Below, piece after piece: positions 16,068-20,373 of a stretch of 20,373 nucleotides of DNA (its first letter is position 1; every line of letters begins with the position of its first letter). Origin of the DNA: JAUIAI01 sp049680625 (GTDB taxonomy: Bacteria; Pseudomonadota; Gammaproteobacteria; Burkholderiales; Burkholderiaceae_E); assembly GCA_049680625.1 (NCBI GenBank), contig JBAUID010000012.1, forward strand, positions 1 to 20,373, in the 5' to 3' direction. The notes below the pieces were generated by a model. It was not told the origin of the DNA, did not search any database, and saw nothing but the letters and a program-made list of their open reading frames with translations. The position numbers and the translations under genes are program-made.

Positions 16068-17603
16068 TTAGTTAAGGTAAAAGTCTTCAGTTTGGGTGTT
16101 CAGCGCAGCACTTGGGCGTTGCGGAGCGCGGCTTGGACGATCTGCCGGCAAACCCTGGCGGCCAGACCCTTCCAACATCCCTGCGCCCATGAATTCGGCA
16201 CGGCTCGGCGCAATATAGTGATCAGTGGGAACAACGTAGTCACCAACACTGGGCTTGACCAGGCGCGGCGTAATGATGAACATCAGTTCGGTACGATCAC
16301 TTTGAAATTCGGTACTGCGGAACAAGGCACCCAGGACCGGGATGTCACCCAGTATCGGCAACTTTTTAATTGTTGAATTCACGTTGTTCTTGATCAGACC
16401 AGCAATGGCAAAACTTTGTCCGTCACCCAGTTGCACGGTAGTCTGCGCGCGGCGGGTAGTGAAACTCGGCAAAATAGTGGTTGTGCCATCAAGAGCCGTA
16501 AACGGTGAGCCAGTCTGACTCAGTTCAGACACCTCGGGTGCAACCTGCAGGTTAATTCGTCCACTGCTCAGCACTGTTGGGGTGAACTTCAGGCCAACAC
16601 CAAACTCTTTTTCTTCAAGCGTAATCGTCGGTACACCAAGGGCGGCATTGGTACGAGCTACTGGAATGAAAATCTTGCCGCCGGCTAGAAAGCTGGCTTC
16701 CTGACCGCTGACGGAAACGATATTTGGCTCAGCCAGTACTTTAACCAGGCCTTCGCGGGATTCGGCATCAATGCTAATGGCATCACCCGTGTTTTTCAGT
16801 GCGTTAAGGCTCGACGCGCCATCAGCCAGCAGGTTGCTCACGATACCGTAGCGCCAGCTGCCACTACTGCGGTTAACATTCAAACCAGCGCCAAGCTTGT
16901 CGAGCAAAACCTTCGAAATCTCGGCCACTTTCACTTCGAGCATGACCTGCTGTGGCTCACTGATTGACATCAGGTTGACCACGGTGGCGCCATCACCACC
17001 TTTGCTCGACAACTGCTGTTGCTGAACGTCAATATTCTGACCTTGTGCACGCAGCTTCATGCTTCGTGAGTAAGCTGAAATAAAAGCCTGGGCAATTTGC
17101 ACAGCCTGGGCTGCGGCGCTGGCTGACGAAACAACACCTGACAGCACCAGTGAATCAGCAGCGGCGCTAACCGAAATACCGGTTTCAGCTGGCAACAACT
17201 GATTCAAGCGGGCCTGCAGGGCACCAGCATCAGCGGCAACAGCAACATCAATAATGGTGGTGCCACCACCTTTGCGCCACAACATGATGTTAGTCGAGCC
17301 GAAACCTTTGCCGAGCAAATATAATTCGCGATTGTTGATTAACGTTACGTCAGCAACCGCCGGATTGCCGACCGAGATCCGGCTAATCGGAGCATTCAGT
17401 CGAATAAGCGTGGACTTGCCAACCGTCAGATTCATTGACGGAGCAACGTCAGACCCGACCTGGGACTGAACAAAAGCACGCTGACCGCTTTCGCTAACGG
17501 TGATTTCTTTACCCGCCGCTTGTGCGCTTATTGTGAAAGCGGCGAGAAGTATAGCTGCCAGGGGCTTGGTACCGGCGCGCGGGAGAGATGTAAGGCGGTT
17601 CAT
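16068..17603 (-). CDS. cpaC: Tad pilus outer-membrane secretin CpaC/RcpA
   Basis: This 511-residue protein forms the outer-membrane channel of the Flp pilus. A signal peptide occupies residues 1-29 or so (cleavage near AQA). The pilus-type N domain follows (about 57-122; LIRLNAPISRISVGNPAVAD, NRELYLLGKGFGSTNIMLW), then a BON-like region (about 125-180) and the secretin domain (about 215-450). The secretin domain contains VKVLAEPNIVSVSGQEASFL and the signature GDIPVLGALFRS...ELMFIITPRLV (419-449). A polar C-terminal tail of ~60 residues remains. It has a Gln-rich patch (DVQQQQ) near 192. The ATG at 17603 is preceded by AGGAG. It lies 14 bp after cpaB and 21 bp before the lipoprotein gene. Confidence 0.96.
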   Translation of the reverse strand: MNRLTSLPRAGTKPLAAILLAAFTISAQAAGKEITVSESGQRAFVQSQVGSDVAPSMNLTVGKSTLIRLNAPISRISVGNPAVADVTLINNRELYLLGKGFGSTNIMLWRKGGGTTIIDVAVAADAGALQARLNQLLPAETGISVSAAADSLVLSGVVSSASAAAQAVQIAQAFISAYSRSMKLRAQGQNIDVQQQQLSSKGGDGATVVNLMSISEPQQVMLEVKVAEISKVLLDKLGAGLNVNRSSGSWRYGIVSNLLADGASSLNALKNTGDAISIDAESREGLVKVLAEPNIVSVSGQEASFLAGGKIFIPVARTNAALGVPTITLEEKEFGVGLKFTPTVLSSGRINLQVAPEVSELSQTGSPFTALDGTTTILPSFTTRRAQTTVQLGDGQSFAIAGLIKNNVNSTIKKLPILGDIPVLGALFRSTEFQSDRTELMFIITPRLVKPSVGDYVVPTDHYIAPSRAEFMGAGMLEGSGRQGLPADRPSRAPQRPSAALNTQTEDFYLN

Positions 17604-17617
17604 GTATAAGCTCCTGA

Positions 17618-18436
17618 TTAAAGAGTGGTGTCAGCGCGCGTGGTGCCGCGGATAACTTCAACGGTTGCGGTTGCGGGTGCTGGCTTGTAAGTAACAACTT
17701 CTGGTGCCGGCCTGGCTTTGCGAGTTGTTTTGCGTGCCACGGGGCGCTTGGCAAACAAGTCACCTTTACGTACCCCTTGCGTCAACGCCTGAACTTCGTC
17801 AATCTGATTTCTCAACACCAGCGATAAAGCACCCACACTGCGAGCCAGGTCCAGACGCTCAGCCTGCTGTGGTGACACTTCAAGAGTGACCGCATCAACA
17901 ACTTGCGGCGCGTTGTCGCCTGTTCCGCGGGCCTTCTGGGCAATGGCAAGAACCAGGATTCGTTCGAGTACGATTTTGGAGATTGCGTTTTTGCTGTTGT
18001 CTTCAGTTGAAACCAGGACATCAACAAAATTGCCAGGTAGTGCAAAACCAGCAACACCGACAACTTCGTTCACCTTGACGGTAATGGCGCGATTGCCTTC
18101 CGAAATCATTGATGACAATCCGCCTTTACTGCCTTCTGGGGCCAGTTTCGGGTCCAGTACCGGCTCACCACGAACCAAAGACGCAGTTACAACACGCCCA
18201 GTCAGGGCCAGTGGATCTGTATAAGTACCAACCGGAACCACTTCACCTGGCCACGGCACCGCTTTGAGCATCTTCGCATCAAGAACAGAACCCATAACGA
18301 GGTCTTCTTTGGCGATGACGACCATCGGCACGTCTTTGTCCACAACGGTGGCCTTCGGTTGGTCAACCATGGCGACTGCCGCGAGGCCAGCCGCTGCTGA
18401 TAGACCGAGCATCAAAATACCTCGAACTGCGCGCAT
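17618..18436 (-). CDS. cpaB: Tad pilus assembly protein CpaB/RcpC
   Basis: This 272-residue periplasmic or membrane-anchored protein works with the secretin. It has an N-terminal hydrophobic anchor (about 5-23), an SAF-type domain (about 36-100; VPMVVIAKEDLVMGSVLDAK, ending with GRVVTASLVRGEPVLDPKLA) and the RcpC/CpaB domain (about 114-225; NRAITVKVNEVVGVAGFALP, GNFVDVLVS, TLEVSPQQAERLDLARSVGA). A basic Pro/Ala-rich tail closes the protein (235-272). SAF folds suggest glycan or peptidoglycan contact, which is family knowledge and not shown here. The ATG at 18436 has GGAG upstream. It starts 41 bp after cpaA and is followed by cpaC. Confidence 0.94.
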   Translation of the reverse strand: MRAVRGILMLGLSAAAGLAAVAMVDQPKATVVDKDVPMVVIAKEDLVMGSVLDAKMLKAVPWPGEVVPVGTYTDPLALTGRVVTASLVRGEPVLDPKLAPEGSKGGLSSMISEGNRAITVKVNEVVGVAGFALPGNFVDVLVSTEDNSKNAISKIVLERILVLAIAQKARGTGDNAPQVVDAVTLEVSPQQAERLDLARSVGALSLVLRNQIDEVQALTQGVRKGDLFAKRPVARKTTRKARPAPEVVTYKPAPATATVEVIRGTTRADTTL

Positions 18437-18477
18437 GTCTTTACTCCAGTAAATAATTTCAAATTGGGTTTACAAAC

Positions 18478-19086
18478 TCAGGCAACCACGCTCCAGGGCA
18501 ATTCAAGCCCCGTGAACTGGCTAACCGCAACAACCGTGGCTGCACCGCAAATCGCCAGGGCGAAAGGCAGGCGTTCAGCAGTGTCAGTATTAGGATCAAA
18601 GCTTTGATCTCGTCCGGTGGGCGAAACAATGCGATCGAGGGTGATCAATTTCAGATTCATCAGCACCTTGGCGCGCCGTTCAGCATTGAACATCCGGCTC
18701 AGAGCGAGTAAACCGCCGCACAAAAACACTGTTACAGTGAAATCAATTACCGTCAGGCCACCGAACAGAGCCCCAAAAAAGGCCATCAACTTCACATCGC
18801 CCGCCCCCATGATGCGTAAGGCGTATAAGGCAAAGAAAAGAACAAATACTGCCAGCGCACCGTAGGCCGACGCCGCAAATCCAACACCACCCGGGGTGTA
18901 GTAATCGAACAGGCCGTAGCCCAACGGCGTCACCGAATTAAAAATGAGCGCCAGCAACAAGCCAGCCAATACCAGGTTGTTCGGGATCCGTCGTTCGCGG
19001 GTGTCGCTGACACAGATAGCAGCAACAATGCCCACCAGGACGACACCGACAATTACGCGAAAAATGATGAACTGAGATTCAGTCAC
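18478..19086 (-). CDS. cpaA: Prepilin peptidase CpaA/TadV (A24 family)
   Basis: This 202-residue inner-membrane aspartic peptidase cleaves Flp prepilins and TadE/F pseudopilins. It is built from about six hydrophobic segments. The two catalytic aspartates are Asp28 in SDTRERRIPN and Asp97 in GAGDVKL, the GxGD motif of the family. There is no methyltransferase domain, as usual for TadV/CpaA. The start is GTG at 19086 with AAGGAG eight bases upstream; that ribosome site overlaps the stop codon of flp1. A cytoplasmic segment of about 40 residues (NAERRAKVLMNLKLITLDRI onward) separates the last membrane segments and makes the protein slightly longer than the shortest CpaA proteins. Substrates here are probably the two Flp pilins and the TadE at 19892. 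Confidence 0.95.
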   Translation of the reverse strand: MTESQFIIFRVIVGVVLVGIVAAICVSDTRERRIPNNLVLAGLLLALIFNSVTPLGYGLFDYYTPGGVGFAASAYGALAVFVLFFALYALRIMGAGDVKLMAFFGALFGGLTVIDFTVTVFLCGGLLALSRMFNAERRAKVLMNLKLITLDRIVSPTGRDQSFDPNTDTAERLPFALAICGAATVVAVSQFTGLELPWSVVA

Positions 19087-19098
19087 GCCAAAGGCTCC

Positions 19099-19290
19099 TT
19101 AACAGCCGCCCGCGCCGACAACGCCGGCAACGGTGTTACAGATACCCTGAAGGCTGGATGAAAGCGCGTCGCTGACATCAAGGACAACAACACCAATGGC
19201 AACCGAAATAACGCCAGCGAGAATCGCATACTCAACCGCGTTAGCGCCGCTCTCATCGTTTGCAAAATTGATTATGGTTTGGAAACCCAT
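19099..19290 (-). CDS. flp: Flp-family type IVc pilin (first copy upstream of cpaA)
   Basis: This 63-residue prepilin is a building block of the Tad pilus. A short leader ends in DESG; predicted cleavage before Ala16 leaves ANAVEYAILA with the required Glu at +5 and Tyr at +6. The mature protein (48 residues) is one hydrophobic helix to about residue 40, then a small Ser/Gly/Val-rich tail. It has two cysteines, Cys51 and the C-terminal Cys63. The ATG at 19290 has only a weak upstream GGA. It follows a second flp gene by 130 bp and precedes cpaA by 12 bp. It is shorter than many described Flp pilins. Confidence 0.94.
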   Translation of the reverse strand: MGFQTIINFANDESGANAVEYAILAGVISVAIGVVVLDVSDALSSSLQGICNTVAGVVGAGGC

Positions 19291-19330
19291 GTCATCAGTC
19301 CGTAGTAATTACTTGTTTGCCTGACCCGCG

Positions 19331-19346
19331 CCCAACTTAAGTTGGG
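19331..19346. repeat. Perfect 16-base palindrome between the two pilin genes
   Basis: CCCAACTTAAGTTGGG is fully self-complementary and lies about 40 bases upstream of the second pilin start. It could be an operator, or a weak hairpin with an AT-rich apex between the two pilin messages. No T run follows. Function unknown. Confidence 0.4.
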
Positions 19347-19420
19347 TCATATTGCGGGCCAGATCTTTCTTGCTGCTAGACCCCGTCAACCGGGCCTGGC
19401 CGATACCAGCAATTAGCTGA

Positions 19421-19591
19421 TTAACACTGGCCGTTGTTCCACAGGCAGTTAGCAATGTTGGTGAACATGTTGTTCAATGCGTCACGTACGTTCGGCAGGA
19501 ACAGGGTGATACCAACGGCGATGATGGCGGCAATCAGGCTGTACTCGATTGCGTTTGCGCCGGCTTCGTCTTTAATGAAAGATTTGATCAT
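19421..19591 (-). CDS. flp: Flp-family type IVc pilin (promoter-proximal copy)
   Basis: This 56-residue prepilin is the first gene of the tad operon and so probably the main pilin. The ATG at 19591 is chosen because AAGGAG stands upstream; the frame is open to 19768 but that part has no pilin features. The leader MIKSFIKDEAG ends before Ala12, leaving ANAIEYSLIAAIIAVGITLF with Glu at +5 and Tyr at +6. The mature form is 45 residues. The tail NNMFTNIANCLWNNGQC has Cys49 and C-terminal Cys56. Its cleavage region is nearly the same as in the second copy, but the tail differs. Confidence 0.95.
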   Translation of the reverse strand: MIKSFIKDEAGANAIEYSLIAAIIAVGITLFLPNVRDALNNMFTNIANCLWNNGQC

Positions 19592-19891
19592 GGTGTTACT
19601 CCTTGCATGCAGAAAATTAAAAGTGGTTTTAAAAGTTTTAGCCTCGGTCGCAACTTCAGGCCTTGACCGCCTGCCGGTTGTTGATCCCCGACAGATGACA
19701 CATTCTGGCCCGACAAGCGGTTGGGCCGTTAGGAATTCCGTCACGCAATTCGTAAAAGAAATCGGCAATATTCGGTCTAACTGGTGCGGTATGTCTCAGC
19801 AGCCAGACTCATTGCATTGGAAAATCAAGTCAGTCGCGAGGCCCTTCTTATAGGTGCCGTTTATCGCCTCACCAGGAACACCGGACTGACT
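19592..19891. promoter_or_regulatory. Divergent control region between flp and tadE
   Basis: This 300-bp gap separates the minus-strand tad operon from the plus-strand tadE gene and must hold both promoters. Next to flp is an AT-rich block (19611-19641) with TTAAAAGT twice, at 19617-19624 and 19629-19636, one base over a helical turn apart. AAGGAG of flp is at 19599-19604 on the minus strand. On the plus strand CTTATAGG near 19847-19854 could be a -10 for tadE, but no clear -35 is seen. No sigma-54 type site was found. Nothing else coding is supported. Confidence 0.5.
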
Positions 19892-20373
19892 ATGCAAACA
19901 AACTATCCGACAACTAGCGCCCAGAACATTTCGCATCTAAGCGCCGGGTGTCAAAGCGCCCGGCAAAGCAAACGTCAAGTAATCAGACGACTGAACAAAC
20001 GATCCAAACAAGCCGGCGCTGCCGTCGTTGAGTTTTCGATGGTTGCCATCCTGTTGTTCATGATCTTGTTCACGATTGTCGACTTCGGCAATTTGTTCTT
20101 TACCAACCTGACCATGCAGCACGCAGTACGTGAAGGCACACGGTACGCCGTGACCGGTAACACCGGTCTTGCTACAAATCAGGGTTCTGCCACCGTGCGT
20201 TGTGATGCTGCCGTCGAGAAGATTCGTGAGCAGTCCATGGGTTACTACGACAACCTGAACTCAAGCGTGCAGTTCAAAACTGTTGACAGTAACGGCAACG
20301 TCGCGAACATCGGTGGCGGTGGTTGTTACAACGCTGGCGACATTATTGTTATCCAGGTAACTGCGACGGCACC
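19892..20373 (+). CDS. tadE: TadE-family pseudopilin (partial, runs off right edge)
   Basis: This is a minor pilin-like protein of the Tad system, with 160 codons seen and the end beyond the window. The ATG at 19892 is the first in frame; the ribosome site is weak (CCGGA or AGGA upstream). Residues 1-41 are polar and basic (QSKRQVIRRLNKRSKQAG). The prepilin-peptidase type site follows: cleavage after Gly42 gives AAVVEFSMVA with Glu at +5. A membrane helix (about 49-70) ends in DFGNLFF, then MQHAVREGTRYAVTG, the TadE landmark. Two cysteines (104, 145) lie in the extracellular part. It is divergent from the flp operon, and further tadE/F/G genes may follow. Confidence 0.92.
   Translation, partial: MQTNYPTTSAQNISHLSAGCQSARQSKRQVIRRLNKRSKQAGAAVVEFSMVAILLFMILFTIVDFGNLFFTNLTMQHAVREGTRYAVTGNTGLATNQGSATVRCDAAVEKIREQSMGYYDNLNSSVQFKTVDSNGNVANIGGGGCYNAGDIIVIQVTATA

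Noticed and set aside
19309..19425. A ~38-codon minus-strand open frame in the gap between the two pilin genes (ends at TAA 19309; includes MTQLKLGAGQANK).
   Set aside because: It has no ATG/GTG start with a ribosome site except a late internal ATG, overlaps the end of the first pilin gene, and a stop-free run of this length is expected by chance.
19592..19768. Upstream extension of the first pilin frame to 115 codons.
   Set aside because: The pilin leader and AAGGAG site fix the start at 19591; the extension would put a 70-residue polar leader on an Flp pilin.
19592..19891. Search for a sigma-54 promoter or riboswitch upstream of flp.
   Set aside because: No TGGCAC-N5-TTGC type element or recognisable aptamer structure was found.

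Overview
The window is ordinary, densely packed proteobacterial chromosome with roughly balanced base composition, short intergenic gaps, Shine-Dalgarno-led starts and several GTG/TTG starts. Gene content and order suggest a betaproteobacterium, perhaps Burkholderiales: an xseB-ispA-dxs operon facing a Rieske oxygenase gene, a Liv-type transporter and a complete-looking Tad pilus cluster. This is inferred from gene content only; there is no rRNA or other phylogenetic marker here. I saw no tRNA, rRNA, CRISPR array, insertion sequence or prophage gene.

Left part (1-3319, minus strand): a branched-chain amino acid type (HAAT/Liv) ABC importer, in the order periplasmic binding protein, LivH permease, LivM permease. 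LivM runs off the left edge, and the ATPase genes livG/livF are probably beyond it. A perfect 13-bp-arm palindrome lies between the binding-protein gene and livH and could set the expression ratio.

Middle part (3473-9389): a minus-strand operon xseB-ispA-dxs-VOC protein (exonuclease VII small subunit, polyprenyl diphosphate synthase, DXP synthase and a small vicinal-oxygen-chelate protein). The two isoprenoid enzymes supply and condense C5 units of the MEP pathway. A 274-bp divergent promoter region separates it from a plus-strand pair, a Rieske non-heme iron oxygenase alpha subunit and a two-domain 3-mercaptopyruvate-type sulfurtransferase.

Right part (9405-20373): a Tad/Flp type IVc pilus locus. 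A long minus-strand operon reads flp2, flp1, cpaA (prepilin peptidase), cpaB, cpaC (secretin), a small lipoprotein, tadZ/cpaE, tadA/cpaF (ATPase), tadB, tadC and a TadD-like TPR lipoprotein. It ends at a strong intrinsic terminator at 9405-9437. A TadE-type pseudopilin gene starts divergently at 19892 and runs off the right edge, where further tadE/F/G genes may follow. Pilins are cleaved by CpaA, assembled by TadA/B/C, localised by TadZ, and exported through the CpaC/CpaB/lipoprotein outer-membrane complex.

Nothing here is a clearly new system. The most distinctive points are in the Tad locus: a TadD-like protein with a LytR_C-like C-terminal domain, two short Flp pilins that both end in a cysteine and carry a second one, an unassigned small lipoprotein in the usual place of an outer-membrane accessory factor, and a TadE with a long basic leader.
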